Below, one piece after another: positions 6,698 through 16,177 of a DNA stretch of 35,331 bases. The notes under the pieces were generated by a model. The model was not told where the DNA came from. It ran no database searches and saw nothing but the letters and a program-made list of their open reading frames with translations. This DNA comes from Clostridia bacterium. GTDB taxonomy: Bacteria > Bacillota > Clostridia > TANB77 > CAG-508. Both the position numbers and the translations under genes were made by a program. Position 1 is the first letter of the stretch; every line of letters starts with the position of its first letter. Location: NCBI GenBank assembly GCA_022794615.1, contig JAAWFD010000039.1, positions 1 through 35,331 on the forward strand, in the 5' to 3' direction.

Positions 6698-7159
6698 TTA
6701 TACATTTATATATTTAAGATTAAGTTTCATCAGAATAGCATCATCAGAGTTATTATAATATTTTTTTCTAAACCCATTTTCGACAAACGAAAAATTTTTA
6801 TACAAATTAATCGCAAAAACATTTGATGAATTAACTTCTAAATTAAGTGCATTTAGATTTAAAGATTTAGCCATACAAATTAATTTTCTAAGCATAATAG
6901 TTCCAATTCCCGTATGCCTATAATTTTTATTAACAACTATATTACTAATATCAGCTTCATCGTACATAGTTATAAATCCAGCGAAGCCAACAATAGTATT
7001 ATTTATTTTAGCAACAAGATATTTTGAATTTGGATTATTCAATTCGCTTTTTAAAATGTTGTAGTTCCAAAAATCATCAAAATCACTTTCCAAAATTAAT
7101 TTTATAGAATCTAAATCAGATAGACTCATTGGCATAATTTTAATACTATTAGTTTTCAT
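6698..7159 (-). CDS. rimI: Ribosomal protein S18 alanine N-acetyltransferase (RimI), GNAT family
   Basis: A 153-residue GNAT acetyltransferase. Acetyl-CoA motif A is 'ISNIVVNKNYRHTGIGTIMLRKLI' with the R-x-x-G-x-G loop; 'LNLEVNSSNVFAINLYKNFSFVENGFRKKYY' is the hallmark RimI segment. RimI acetylates the N-terminal alanine of ribosomal protein S18, though several bacterial RimI proteins have wider targets. I prefer the ATG at 7159, 10 bases after AAGGA; a TTG at 7168 sits too close to it. The start overlaps the end of tsaB by 11 bases, the classic tsaB-rimI coupling. The usual partners tsaE and tsaD are not in the window. Confidence 0.85.
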   Translation of the reverse strand: MKTNSIKIMPMSLSDLDSIKLILESDFDDFWNYNILKSELNNPNSKYLVAKINNTIVGFAGFITMYDEADISNIVVNKNYRHTGIGTIMLRKLICMAKSLNLNALNLEVNSSNVFAINLYKNFSFVENGFRKKYYNNSDDAILMKLNLKYINV

Positions 7160-7856
7160 GAGAATCAATTCCTTTATTTTTTCCTTCTAAAGCTCTTTCA
7201 GCCTGTGGCTTACGCAAATAAAGTGGTAAAATATCATCTTTACGATTTGATTTAAAAGCATTTAAGCCAGCAATACCTAATGAATAGCTACTTAATGTAT
7301 TAGAAGATGAAATTTTGCAATCATGTAAATTATTTTTTAATAATTCACAGTATGCTACTGCACCATCTCCAACAAAAATAATATCTTTATAATTAGAAAC
7401 AATATCAATAATATTATTAATATTATCACAATCAGGCTCATTAACAAGAGTGATATTAGAATTATTTATTGAGTAAATTGCAAAATAGGCATTATCATTT
7501 TTAGCATCTATAAGAGAACAGATATATTTTGTTTCACTATTATTTCTTTCATTATATGCCAAAGCTTCTAAAGAACTAATTCCAATAGTTTCAATTTGTA
7601 AACTATCCGCAAAAGCCATTACAGTTGCTGTACCAATACGAATTCCTGTAAAAGAACCAGGACCTTTATCAGACACAATTAAATCAATATCATTTAAAGT
7701 AAGATTTACACTTTCTAAAGTATCAGCAATTATAGGCATTATTTTTTCAGAATGATTTTTAGTATCATCTAAAGTCTTTTGGGCTATTAAATTTGTATCA
7801 TCTAAAATTGCTACAGTACAAATATTGCTAGATGTATCTATACTTAAAATTTTCAT
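7149..7856 (-). CDS. tsaB: tRNA threonylcarbamoyladenosine biosynthesis protein TsaB
   Basis: A 235-residue ASKHA-fold protein that partners TsaD and TsaE in making the t6A37 modification of ANN-decoding tRNAs. 'MKILSIDTSSNICTVAILDD', 'HSEKIMPII' and the hallmark 'DLIVSDKGPGSFTGIRIGTATVMAFA' identify it. It is the first gene of a tsaB-rimI unit and diverges from rny. A promoter fits well: TTGACA, 17 bases, TAAAAT on the minus strand, about 40 bases before the ATG. The C-terminal part is poorly conserved, as usual for TsaB. Confidence 0.93.
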   Translation of the reverse strand: MKILSIDTSSNICTVAILDDTNLIAQKTLDDTKNHSEKIMPIIADTLESVNLTLNDIDLIVSDKGPGSFTGIRIGTATVMAFADSLQIETIGISSLEALAYNERNNSETKYICSLIDAKNDNAYFAIYSINNSNITLVNEPDCDNINNIIDIVSNYKDIIFVGDGAVAYCELLKNNLHDCKISSSNTLSSYSLGIAGLNAFKSNRKDDILPLYLRKPQAERALEGKNKGIDSHEN

Positions 7857-7896
7857 AATATTTTAATCCCTTCGTTTATATATTCTTTGATAAACA

Positions 7897-7925
7897 ATTT
7901 TATAATATTTGTAGAATATTGTCAA
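7897..7925 (-). promoter_or_regulatory. Promoter of tsaB-rimI
   Basis: On the minus strand TTGACA (7925-7920), 17 bases, then TAAAAT (7902-7897), about 40 bases upstream of tsaB. The -35 is a perfect sigma-A match. TATTTGTA and TACAAATA flank the -35 region as an inverted repeat. Confidence 0.6.
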
Positions 7926-7982
7926 CATTACAAATACCGCAAAATTAAAAACAAGTGAAGAAAAATACTATTTGAAAACTAC

Positions 7983-8011
7983 TTGACAGTTTTATAGAAT
8001 AAGGTTAAAAT
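7983..8011 (+). promoter_or_regulatory. Promoter of rny
   Basis: TTGACA (7983-7988), 17 bases, TAAAAT (8006-8011). It gives a leader of about 85 bases before the rny start, and lies back to back with the tsaB promoter. Confidence 0.7.
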
Positions 8012-8104
8012 ATATATGTAGAAAAAATATATTTAAGAAAAGAAAAGTAATGTTATATATTTATTCGAACATTGAAAATTAAATAAAGAAAGAGGTGTAT
8101 GATT

Positions 8105-9646
8105 ATGGATTATTTAATCATAGTAGCCGCTGTCTTAATCTCACTAGCAATTGGAGTTATTGTAGGAACAATATTAAGAAAAAAGATTGCTGAATCTAAA
8201 ATAGATGGAGCTGAAAAAGAAGCAAAAAGATTAGTTGACTTAGCAAAGATAGAAGCAGAAAACATGAAAAAAGAAGAAATTTTCAAAGCTAAGGAAGAAA
8301 TAATAAAAGATAAAGCAGAATTAGAAAAAGAGATTAAAGAAAGAAGAGGCGAAATACAAAGACAAGAAACAAGATTAATCCAAAAAGAAGAAAATATAGA
8401 AAGACGTTCTGATATTTTCGAGAAAAAAGAAAAAGAATTAGAAAAAGAATTTGAGACATTAGAAGAAAGAAAAAAAGACATTGAAAGCATATATGATGAT
8501 CAAGTGAGGGAATTAGAAAGAATTGCAGGATTAAATAAAGATGAGGCAAAAAAATACTTATTAGATGAACTAGAAAAACAAATCACATCAGAAAAAGCAG
8601 CATTAATTAGAGAAATGGACAAAAAAGCAAAAGAACAGGCAGACAAAAATGCAAAAGAAATATTAGGATATGCAATTCAAAAATGTGCAGCAGACCATAC
8701 ATCAGAAGCAACTGTATCAATAGTATCATTACCAAATGATGATATGAAGGGTAGAATAATAGGTAGAGAGGGAAGAAATATAAAAGCATTAGAAACGCTA
8801 ACAGGAATAGACCTAATAATAGATGATACCCCAGAAGCTGTTATAATATCAGGATTTGACCCATTAAGAAGAGAAATAGCAAAAATAGCACTAGAAAAAT
8901 TAATAGAAGATGGAAGAATACATCCAGCAAAAATTGAAGAGATGGTAGAAAAGGCAAAAGAAGAAGTAACAGCAACAATAAAAGCAGAAGGAGAAAGAGC
9001 AATATTAGAAACAGGAGTAAATGGATTAAATCAAGATTTAGTAGACCTATTAGGAAAATTAAGATACAGAACAAGTTATGGACAAAATGTTTTAAATCAC
9101 TCAATAGAAGTATCAAATTTAGCAAGAATAATGGCAGAAGAACTTGGATTAGATGCAAAACGAGCTCGTAGAGCAGGACTTTTACATGATATAGGAAAAG
9201 CATTAGACCATGATATGGAAGGAACACATGTTGAAATTGGTGTAGACATATTAAGAAAATACAAAGAAAACGAATTAGTAATAAATGCAGTAGAAGCACA
9301 CCATGGAGATGTTGAGCCACAATCAATAGAAGCTATATTAGTACAAGCAGCAGATGCAATATCAGCATCAAGACCAGGAGCAAGAAAAGAAACATTAGAA
9401 GCATACATAAAGAGATTACAAAATCTAGAAACTATTGCAGACTCATTCGAAGGTGTAGATAAATCATTTGCAATTCAAGCAGGTCGTGAAATAAGAGTAA
9501 TAGTTAAACCTGACAAGATTAAAGATGATGAAATGACAATATTAGCAAGAAATATTGCTAAACAAGTTGAAGATGAAATGGATTATCCAGGACAAATTAA
9601 AGTAAATATTGTTAGAGAAACAAGAGCAATAGAATATGCAAAATAA
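8105..9646 (+). CDS. rny: Ribonuclease Y
   Basis: A 513-residue membrane-anchored endoribonuclease that starts mRNA decay in Bacillota. Order: N-terminal membrane helix ([22 protein letters not shown]), a long Lys/Glu coiled coil (about 25-190), a KH domain ([23 protein letters not shown]) and an HD domain with '[21 protein letters not shown]' and 'AVEAHHGD'. The end '[20 protein letters not shown]' is standard. I place the start at 8105: the ATG at 8099 has almost no gap to AGAGGTG, whereas 8105 has 7 bases. The gene has its own promoter and terminator and heads the rny-ymdB-spoVS trio seen in Bacillus. Confidence 0.97.
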   Translation: MDYLIIVAAVLISLAIGVIVGTILRKKIAESKIDGAEKEAKRLVDLAKIEAENMKKEEIFKAKEEIIKDKAELEKEIKERRGEIQRQETRLIQKEENIERRSDIFEKKEKELEKEFETLEERKKDIESIYDDQVRELERIAGLNKDEAKKYLLDELEKQITSEKAALIREMDKKAKEQADKNAKEILGYAIQKCAADHTSEATVSIVSLPNDDMKGRIIGREGRNIKALETLTGIDLIIDDTPEAVIISGFDPLRREIAKIALEKLIEDGRIHPAKIEEMVEKAKEEVTATIKAEGERAILETGVNGLNQDLVDLLGKLRYRTSYGQNVLNHSIEVSNLARIMAEELGLDAKRARRAGLLHDIGKALDHDMEGTHVEIGVDILRKYKENELVINAVEAHHGDVEPQSIEAILVQAADAISASRPGARKETLEAYIKRLQNLETIADSFEGVDKSFAIQAGREIRVIVKPDKIKDDEMTILARNIAKQVEDEMDYPGQIKVNIVRETRAIEYAK

Positions 9647-9660
9647 TACATAATGTAGTA

Positions 9661-9707
9661 AAAGAGTTTACAAATTAAACTTAGTTTAAGCTGTAAACTC
9701 TTTTTTT
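9661..9707 (+). terminator. Terminator after rny
   Basis: AAAGAGTTTACA pairs with TGTAAACTCTTT (12 bp), followed by an uninterrupted T tract. Confidence 0.85.
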
Positions 9708-9811
9708 GTATGTTTTAACTAAGACTTTCGATGAATACTGAACTGATGTAACATTATGTCTTAAAATGCAATTTCCATATTCTGACAAATTCTAATGCAA
9801 TCTTAAAGCAT

Positions 9812-9854
9812 TTTAGGAAAGAGGCACTAGCCAATTAGTGTCCTCTTTTCTAAA
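9812..9854. repeat. Long imperfect hairpin in the rny-ymdB gap
   Basis: TTTAGGAAAGAGGCACTA (9812-9829) pairs with TAGTGTCCTCTTTTCTAAA (9836-9854), with one bulge and one G-T pair and a 6-base loop. No T tract follows on either strand, so it is not an ordinary terminator. The remainder of the 364-bp gap holds the rny terminator and a ymdB promoter; no gene is seen. Confidence 0.5.
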
Positions 9855-9940
9855 TAATATATCTGACTCTATATGTTATTATTACTTTATTTTGATTTTT
9901 TATAATATGATTAACTTCCATGCAATAAGAACATATACAC

Positions 9941-9969
9941 TTGTAATTAAAAAAAATATATGTTAAAAT
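9941..9969 (+). promoter_or_regulatory. Promoter of ymdB
   Basis: TTGTAA (9941-9946), 17 bases, TAAAAT (9964-9969), about 40 bases before the ymdB start. Confidence 0.5.
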
Positions 9970-10010
9970 CGTAAAAGAAAATAAGAGGAAAACAGAAAGA
10001 GGGAATAAGA

Positions 10011-10781
10011 ATGAGAATTTTAGCTGTAGGAGATATAGTAGGCGAAACAGGCGTAGAAAAATTAAAAAGTATATTACCAAAAATAAAAGAAGAAGAAAAA
10101 ATAGATTTTACAATAACAAATGGAGAAAACTCAGCAGGAGGAATGGGAATAACAGAAAAAAACTTCAATGACATGTTACAATGTGGAACAGATGTAGTAA
10201 CAATGGGAAACCACACATGGGGAAAAAGGGACATATTCAAATTTATAGACCATCCACAAATAATAAGACCAATTAACTATCCAAAAGGAGTACCAGGAAA
10301 AGGGTATGGAATTTATGAATGCAATGCCAAAAAAATAGCAGTAATAAATGCAATAGGAAGAGTAGATATAAACATATTAACAGAAAATCCATTTTTAAAA
10401 ACAAAAGAGATAGTAGAAAAAATAGAAAAAGAAGTAGACATGATATTTATAGATTTTCATGCAGAGGCAACAGCAGAAAAAATCGCATTAGGATATTATT
10501 TAGATGGAAAAGTAACAGGAATATTTGGAACACATACACATGTACAAACAGCAGATGAAACAATATTGCCTAGAGGAACAGGATATATAACAGATATAGG
10601 AATGACAGGACCTAAAAATTCTGTAATAGGAATGGATATATCAGCATCAGTAAAAAGACTGGAAACAGCATTACCAGAAAGATATAAATTAGCAGAAGGC
10701 GAATGCAAATTCAATGGTGTAATATTTGAAACAGATGATGAAAATAACAAAATAATATCAATAAAAAGAGTATCATATTAA
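10011..10781 (+). CDS. ymdB: YmdB-family metallophosphoesterase (2',3'-cyclic nucleotide phosphodiesterase)
   Basis: A 256-residue calcineurin-like phosphoesterase. Metal-binding motifs are 'ILAVGDIVGETGV', 'TNGENSAGGMGI', 'GTDVVTMGNHTWGKRDI', 'IFIDFHAEATAEKIAL' and 'GTHTHVQTADETILPRGTGYITDIGMTGP'; 'SVIGMD' and 'RLETALPERY' are family-specific. In Bacillus YmdB hydrolyses 2',3'-cAMP and affects the choice between motility and biofilm formation. Start follows AAAGAGGG at about 7 bases. Its place between rny and spoVS is conserved with Bacillus, which supports the call. It appears to have its own promoter. Confidence 0.92.
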   Translation: MRILAVGDIVGETGVEKLKSILPKIKEEEKIDFTITNGENSAGGMGITEKNFNDMLQCGTDVVTMGNHTWGKRDIFKFIDHPQIIRPINYPKGVPGKGYGIYECNAKKIAVINAIGRVDINILTENPFLKTKEIVEKIEKEVDMIFIDFHAEATAEKIALGYYLDGKVTGIFGTHTHVQTADETILPRGTGYITDIGMTGPKNSVIGMDISASVKRLETALPERYKLAEGECKFNGVIFETDDENNKIISIKRVSY

Positions 10782-11050
10782 GATATTCTTTTAAACATAA
10801 AACACAAAGAAATTTCATCATAAAACAAGAAAGTAAAATAAAAAATTTCACGAAAAAAGTATTTAATAAAAAAATATTTATATCAAAAACGATAAAAAAA
10901 TATTTCATATAGAATAAGTCGAAATAAGTAAAAAGGTGCGGTGAAAAACAATAAAATATTCATAAAAATGCTAGACAACTTTTTCCATATAATGTAAAAT
11001 ACAAAACGTAAAAGTTGCAACAAAAATAAAAAATTAGGAGGCAAAAGAAA

Positions 11051-11314
11051 ATGGAAATTTTAAAAATTTCATCCAAATCAAATCCAAATTCAGTAGCGGG
11101 AGCTATTGCAGGATTGGTTAAAGAATCACAAAAAGCAGAAATGCAAGCAATTGGAGCAGGAGCTCTAAATCAAGCAGTAAAGGCAGTAGCTATAGCAAGA
11201 GGATTCGTAGCACCATCTGGAGTAGACTTAGTCTGTATACCAGCCTTTGCGGAGGTCGAAGTAGAGGGGGAAGATAGAACAGGCATTAAGTTGATTGTCG
11301 AGTCAAGAAAATAG
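11051..11314 (+). CDS. spoVS: Stage V sporulation protein S
   Basis: An 87-residue Alba-like protein, nearly canonical along its length: 'MEILKISSKSNPNSVAGAIAG', 'KAEMQAIGAGALNQAVKAVAIARGFVAPSGVDLVCIPAF' and 'GEDRTGIKLIVESRK'. SpoVS is needed for normal spore coat and late stages in Bacillus and also affects septation. A strong AGGAGG precedes the ATG. The 269-bp gap upstream holds no gene; a TATAAT near 10980-10995 has no partner at normal spacing, so I do not call a promoter. A strong terminator follows at 11426. Confidence 0.97.
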   Translation: MEILKISSKSNPNSVAGAIAGLVKESQKAEMQAIGAGALNQAVKAVAIARGFVAPSGVDLVCIPAFAEVEVEGEDRTGIKLIVESRK

Positions 11315-11425
11315 GATGTACATATAAATAAAAGCGGAAAATTCATTACAAGTAAGACATACCCGCGAAAAAATAACAAAAGAGTGCTATTTGCGAAACA
11401 AAGATTTCGAAGCACAGATATGAGG

Positions 11426-11466
11426 AAAAGCTTAATTAAAGAAAAGAAACTTTAATTAAGCTTTTT
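11426..11466 (+). terminator. Terminator after spoVS
   Basis: AAAAGCTTAATTAAAG pairs perfectly with CTTTAATTAAGCTTTT (16 bp, 8-base loop), ending in a T run. A second small hairpin, GTGCT...AGCAC, is at 11384-11415. Nothing else is seen in the 319-bp gap except the pth promoter. Confidence 0.8.
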
Positions 11467-11556
11467 AGATTACGTTTTTTTGAGTGTATTGCTAATTATA
11501 CTTTTAATATTGCTACTGAAATGTAGCCCAAAATAAGGATAAAATTAACAAAAATA

Positions 11557-11585
11557 TTGATATTTACTAAAAAATTTGATATACT
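11557..11585 (+). promoter_or_regulatory. Promoter of the pth operon
   Basis: TTGATA (11557-11562), 17 bases, TATACT (11580-11585), about 45 bases before pth. No further promoter or terminator is evident until after uppP. Confidence 0.6.
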
Positions 11586-11633
11586 ATTTAAGTAAAAAAA
11601 TAACTTAATTACATAAAAAAGAGGAAATAAAAA

Positions 11634-12191
11634 ATGTATATAATAATAGGATTAGGAAATCCAGAAGAAGAATATGCTGGAACTAGGCATAATATGGGAT
11701 TTGATGTAATAAATGAAATTGCAAATAAATATAACATACTAATTAATAAAAACAAATTCAACAGTTTATGCACAAAATGCAATATAGAAGGACAAGAAGT
11801 GTTATTAGTAAAGCCACAGACATATATGAATTTAAGTGGAACAAGTGTAAGAGAAATAGTAAATTTTTATAAAGCAAAACTAGAAGATATATTAATAATA
11901 TATGATGACATGGATGTAAAACAAGGAACCATAAAAATCAGAAAACAAGGAAGTGCGGGAGGACATAACGGAGTAAAATCAGTAATAGAAAATTTAGGAA
12001 CAAAAGAAATTTCACGAATAAGAGTAGGAATAGGTTCAGCAAAAGAAAAAGAAGATAAAATAAAATATGTAATAGGACATGTATCAAAAGAAGACAGAAA
12101 AATATTACAAGAAGGTATAGAAAAGGCAAAAGAAGCGGTAATAGAAATACTAAAGAATGGGATAGACAAAGCAATGAATAAATATAACTAA
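11634..12191 (+). CDS. pth: Peptidyl-tRNA hydrolase
   Basis: A 185-residue cytosolic esterase that frees tRNA from prematurely released peptidyl-tRNA. Diagnostic segments are 'IIGLGNPEEEYAGTRHNMGFDVI' with catalytic H19, 'LVKPQTYMNLSGTSV', 'LIIYDDMDVKQGTIKIRKQGSAGGHNGVKSVIENLGT' and 'RIRVGIG'. Length and start (GAGGAAATAAAAA-ATG) are normal. It opens a probable seven-gene operon, pth-rng-rimO-unknown-TPR-dpaA-uppP, with gaps of 45 to 71 bases. Confidence 0.96.
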   Translation: MYIIIGLGNPEEEYAGTRHNMGFDVINEIANKYNILINKNKFNSLCTKCNIEGQEVLLVKPQTYMNLSGTSVREIVNFYKAKLEDILIIYDDMDVKQGTIKIRKQGSAGGHNGVKSVIENLGTKEISRIRVGIGSAKEKEDKIKYVIGHVSKEDRKILQEGIEKAKEAVIEILKNGIDKAMNKYN

Positions 12192-12236
12192 CAAGTAGAA
12201 AAAAGATAACAAATAAGAACAGAAGGAAGATGAAAA

Positions 12237-13427
12237 ATGTTAGAATTAATAATAAATAAAAAGCCAACAGAAAAAGAAATAGCGTTACTAGAAAACGGGA
12301 AACTAAAAGAAATATATAAAGAAGAAGATGAAGAAAACAAAAAAGAAGGTAACATATATTTAGGAATTGTAAAAGACATTTTGCCAGGAATGCAAGCAGC
12401 ATTTGTAGACATAGGAACTGAAAAAAATAGCTTCATACATATAAAAGATATATTACCACAACTAGATCAAAGGAATCAACAAGAAAGCCAAGAACAAGAC
12501 ATAAAAAAGGTAATAAAAGTAAATGACAAATTATTAGTACAAGTAAAAAAAGATAGTAATGAAAAAAAGGGAGCAAGAATATCAACACACATAGGTTTAC
12601 CAAGTAAATTAATAATGCTAATGCCAAAAACAGAAATAATAACAATATCACAAAAAATAGACAATATAAATGAAAAACAAAGACTATTAAATATAGTAAA
12701 AGAAAGCTTGCCTCAAAATATGGGAGCAGTAATAAGAACATCAGCAGAAGGAAAAACAAAAGAAGAAATAGAAAAAGACATAAACAAACAGCTAGAAGAA
12801 TGGAATAAAATAGAAAAACAATATAAAGAATGCAAAGAAAACAAACCACAACTATTGTATAAAAGTTTAAGTATAACTGAAAAGATAATCATAGATGTAG
12901 CATATAAAGATTTAGAGAAAATAGTTGTAAATAGCGAAGAAGAATATAAGCATATAGAACAGATAATAAAAGAAGATGAAAAAGTATTGGGAAACATAAA
13001 AGTCGAACTAAAAAAAGATGAAGATTTATTCTTAATATATGATATACAAAGGCAAAATGAAAAAACAGAAAACAGAAAAGTATGGTTAAATTGTGGAGGA
13101 TTCATCACAATAGACAAAACAGAAGCACTAACAGCCATAGATGTAAACACAGGAAAATTTACTGGGAACAAAAATCTAGAAGAAACAGTATATAGAGTAA
13201 ATTATGAAGCAACTATAGAAATTGCAAACCAGTTAAGACTAAGAGATATAGGTGGAATAATAATAATAGATTACATAGATATGAAAAATAGTGAAAACAA
13301 ACAAAAAATAGAAGAATTACTAAAAAAAGAGTTAAAAAATGATAGAGCAAAAACGCAAGTAGAAGGATTTACAAAATTAGATTTAATGGAATTAACTAGA
13401 AAACATATATGTAGCCATAAAGATTAA
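12237..13427 (+). CDS. rng: Ribonuclease E/G family protein (short RNase G)
   Basis: A 396-residue endoribonuclease. An S1-like domain is near the N-terminus (GNIYLGIVKDILPGMQAAFVDIG...NSFIHIKDI). The DNase I-like catalytic segment has 'ALTAIDVNTGKFTG' (D302) and 'NQLRLRDIGGIIIIDYIDM' (D345), the two metal-binding aspartates. It stops at 'LMELTRKHICSHKD', soon after the catalytic core, without the CPxC zinc-link and small domain of Escherichia enzymes; such short forms are common in Clostridia, so I read it as intact. RNase Y is also present in this window. Start follows GAAGGAAGATGAAAA. It is the second gene of the pth operon. Confidence 0.85.
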   Translation: MLELIINKKPTEKEIALLENGKLKEIYKEEDEENKKEGNIYLGIVKDILPGMQAAFVDIGTEKNSFIHIKDILPQLDQRNQQESQEQDIKKVIKVNDKLLVQVKKDSNEKKGARISTHIGLPSKLIMLMPKTEIITISQKIDNINEKQRLLNIVKESLPQNMGAVIRTSAEGKTKEEIEKDINKQLEEWNKIEKQYKECKENKPQLLYKSLSITEKIIIDVAYKDLEKIVVNSEEEYKHIEQIIKEDEKVLGNIKVELKKDEDLFLIYDIQRQNEKTENRKVWLNCGGFITIDKTEALTAIDVNTGKFTGNKNLEETVYRVNYEATIEIANQLRLRDIGGIIIIDYIDMKNSENKQKIEELLKKELKNDRAKTQVEGFTKLDLMELTRKHICSHKD

Positions 13428-13498
13428 AGAATTAACGTAATACTAAATTTTGCATATATCAAGAAAAAATCGAACTAGAAGAAGGGAAAAAGTAGAAA

Positions 13499-14857
13499 AT
13501 GAATATAGGATTTATATCATTAGGATGCAGTAAAAATCTAGTAGATACTGAAGCGATAATAGGAAAATTCAAAAACAACAAATACACAATAACAAATAAT
13601 CAATCAGAATCAGATATAATAATAATAAACACATGTGGATTTATAGAACAAGCAAAGCAAGAAGCCATAAACACTATATTAGAAATGGCTGAATATAAAA
13701 AAGACAGGTGCAAATATTTAGTAGTAATAGGATGTTTAGTACAAAGATACTACAATGAATTAATACAAGCATTACCAGAAGTAGACTTATTTATAAGGAT
13801 AGATGAATACCCAAGATTATGGGAAAAAATAGAAAAATTAATAGAAGAAAACCAAGTAGAGGTAACACAATTTGAACAAGTAACAAAAGTATCAGAAATA
13901 ACAGAACTACCAATGCTATTACAAAAGGAATATGAACAAAGAGTATTAACAACAGGAGAAAATTATGCATATCTAAAAATAGGAGAAGGATGTAGCAACA
14001 TGTGCACATATTGTGCAATACCATATATAAGAGGAAAATTTGTAAGCAGGAAAATTGAAGAACTAGTACAAGAAGCAAAAATACTAGCAAACAAAGGAAT
14101 AAAAGAATTAATAGTAATAGCACAAGATACAACAAAATATGGAGCAGACATATATGGAAAACCAATGTTAGTTGAGTTATTAAAAGAACTAGCAAAAATA
14201 AAAGAAATAAAATGGATAAGATTTTTATATTCATATCCTGAAGGAATAACAGAAGAACTAATACAAGAAGTAAAAAACAACCCTAAGATATGCAAATATT
14301 TTGATATACCAATACAGCATATATCAGATGGAATATTAAAGAAGATGAATAGGAAAACAAATAAAAAGGAAATAGAGAGATTAATAGAAAAAATACGAAA
14401 AGAAATACCAAATGTAACATTAAGAACAAGTCTGATAGTAGGATTTCCAGGAGAAACAAAAGAACAATTTAATGAATTAGAACAATTTGTAGAAAAAGTA
14501 GAATTTGACAAATTAGGAACATTTATGTATTCAAAAGAAGATGGAACACCAGCAGCAAAAATGCAAGAACAAATACATGGAAACACAAAAAAAGCAAGAT
14601 ATAACAAAATAATGGAAAAGCAACAGAAGATATCACACCAAAAACTATTACAAAAAATAGGTAAACAATATGAAGTGCTAGTAGAAACAACAACATTTGA
14701 TAACAAATATTTTGTAGGAAGAACAAGTCAAGATGTGCCAGAAATAGATGGATTGGTATATATAAAAAATAATGGTGATAGCCAATTAATAAATAAGTTC
14801 ATAAAATGCAAAATAATAGATGTAAGAGATTATGATTTAATTGCTGAACAAATATAA
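13499..14857 (+). CDS. rimO: Ribosomal protein S12 methylthiotransferase RimO
   Basis: A 452-residue radical-SAM methylthiotransferase that modifies Asp of ribosomal protein S12. The N-terminal UPF0004 domain has three cluster cysteines (C10 in SLGCSKN, C46 in NTCGFI, C79 in VIGCL). The radical-SAM motif 'GCSNMCTYCAIP' (C165, C169, C172) follows, then 'RFLYSYPEGI', 'DIPIQHISDGILKKMNR' and 'RTSLIVGFPGETKEQF', and a TRAM domain at the end. 'SLGCSKNLVDTE' distinguishes RimO from MiaB. Length normal. It is the third gene of the pth operon. Confidence 0.95.
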   Translation: MNIGFISLGCSKNLVDTEAIIGKFKNNKYTITNNQSESDIIIINTCGFIEQAKQEAINTILEMAEYKKDRCKYLVVIGCLVQRYYNELIQALPEVDLFIRIDEYPRLWEKIEKLIEENQVEVTQFEQVTKVSEITELPMLLQKEYEQRVLTTGENYAYLKIGEGCSNMCTYCAIPYIRGKFVSRKIEELVQEAKILANKGIKELIVIAQDTTKYGADIYGKPMLVELLKELAKIKEIKWIRFLYSYPEGITEELIQEVKNNPKICKYFDIPIQHISDGILKKMNRKTNKKEIERLIEKIRKEIPNVTLRTSLIVGFPGETKEQFNELEQFVEKVEFDKLGTFMYSKEDGTPAAKMQEQIHGNTKKARYNKIMEKQQKISHQKLLQKIGKQYEVLVETTTFDNKYFVGRTSQDVPEIDGLVYIKNNGDSQLINKFIKCKIIDVRDYDLIAEQI

Positions 14858-14914
14858 TGAAAATACATATAATTCAAAATTAGATATCCATAATATAGAA
14901 AGGAAAAAATATAA

Positions 14915-16108
14915 ATGGAAGAAAATGAAAATATAATAGAAAAAATGAGAATGATAAGAGACAAAAGGGAAAGAGAAATATTTGAAGCAAACCAAGAAGA
15001 AAATAGAAAAATAAGTGTAGAACAAGTACGATATGTAGGTAAAATGGAATTTATGGAAGAAATAGATGGCGAAAAGAAGATGATAGAAAAAGATGTATTT
15101 ATCCTAACTGAAAAAGATAATGATATGGAATATCTAAAAACATATGATGAAGACATGAATTTACTAGGAGTAGAAATACCAGCAACAAATCAAACGCTAG
15201 CAACAGAAAAATCAAGAGCACAAGACCCCAACATAGTAGATAAACTAAAAATGATGGGCAAAAACGGAAAAACATTAGAAGAGCTAGAAAGAGAAAATGA
15301 AAATAGAGAAATGGACAAAAAAGAGCAAATTGAAAACGACTTATCAACAGATGGACAAGATTTAGAGATTACATATTTTAGAAAAATAATAGATAAAGAC
15401 TTTATGAAAGAATTTCCAGAAACATGCCACGGAGCAGAAGAAATAGGAATGGCATATTCAGAAACATTAAAATCATATATATTAGTTGCAAAATATGGTG
15501 ATAAATTTGAGATTGCAAAAGGAACAGAGCCAGCTAAAGCAACAATGAAACAAGTGTATAGTATAGATAGAAGTAATGAAAAAATTAATCAAGAATCACC
15601 AAATGCAATAATGCCAATTATGGGAAATGGATATAGAAATGGAACAAAAGAATTATCAATAACAATAGGACAATACGGATATATAGAAACACAGGTAGTA
15701 GATGTATCAAGAGAAAATGTAAGAGTTGGAAAAGACATACGAGAACAAGGAGAGGGAAGAACACAAGAAAAGACAGCTGAAGAAAAAGAGCAAGCAAAAT
15801 CATGGGGAAGTGAAAAGACAGAAAATGAAGTTAACTTAATAGAAAATGAAAATGGACCTGATGTAGATAAGATGAGACAAAGGATAATAGATAATATGCT
15901 AGAACAGTATGGAGAAGAACTAGAGTCTTTATATAGAGGTAATGAGAAAGAAATATTATTATCATTACAAAGAAGAATAGAAAAAGCAGTACGAAATGGA
16001 AACATAACAGAAGAAGATATACAAAATAATGTTAAAAACGATATAGAAGAAGATATATCTGCAGAAAGAGGAGATTTAAGAGTAAGACCAGATGCAAGAA
16101 ACGAATAA
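14915..16108 (+). CDS. Highly charged soluble protein of unknown function
   Basis: A 397-residue protein not recognised. It is dominated by Glu, Lys and Asp, has no signal peptide or membrane helix, and looks helical at both ends (residues about 1-30 and 320-390, for example 'MRQRIIDNMLEQYGEELESL' and 'LLSLQRRIEKAVRNGNITEEDI'). A more globular middle (about 150-270) includes 'ITYFRKIIDKDF', 'ETLKSYILVAKYGDKFEIAKGTEPAKATMKQVYSID' and 'SITIGQYGYIETQVVDVSRENVRVGKDI'. The tail reads 'RGDLRVRPDARNE'. The ATG at 14915 follows AGAAAGG at 11 bases. Gaps to rimO (57 bases) and the TPR gene (69 bases) suggest co-transcription. Low sequence complexity makes distant homology hard to judge. Confidence 0.8.
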   Translation: MEENENIIEKMRMIRDKREREIFEANQEENRKISVEQVRYVGKMEFMEEIDGEKKMIEKDVFILTEKDNDMEYLKTYDEDMNLLGVEIPATNQTLATEKSRAQDPNIVDKLKMMGKNGKTLEELERENENREMDKKEQIENDLSTDGQDLEITYFRKIIDKDFMKEFPETCHGAEEIGMAYSETLKSYILVAKYGDKFEIAKGTEPAKATMKQVYSIDRSNEKINQESPNAIMPIMGNGYRNGTKELSITIGQYGYIETQVVDVSRENVRVGKDIREQGEGRTQEKTAEEKEQAKSWGSEKTENEVNLIENENGPDVDKMRQRIIDNMLEQYGEELESLYRGNEKEILLSLQRRIEKAVRNGNITEEDIQNNVKNDIEEDISAERGDLRVRPDARNE

Positions 16109-16177
16109 TCTAATAAAAATTGATACGCAAGTGATTAAAAATATAGTCAGATAGATAATAAGAAAAGGATAATAAAA

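Noticed and set aside
8841..9326. Long Leu/Phe-rich reading frames on the strand opposite rny, rimO, alaS and others
   Set aside because: They arise because the real genes are A-rich and T-poor, so the opposite strand lacks stops. They have no ribosome sites or family motifs.
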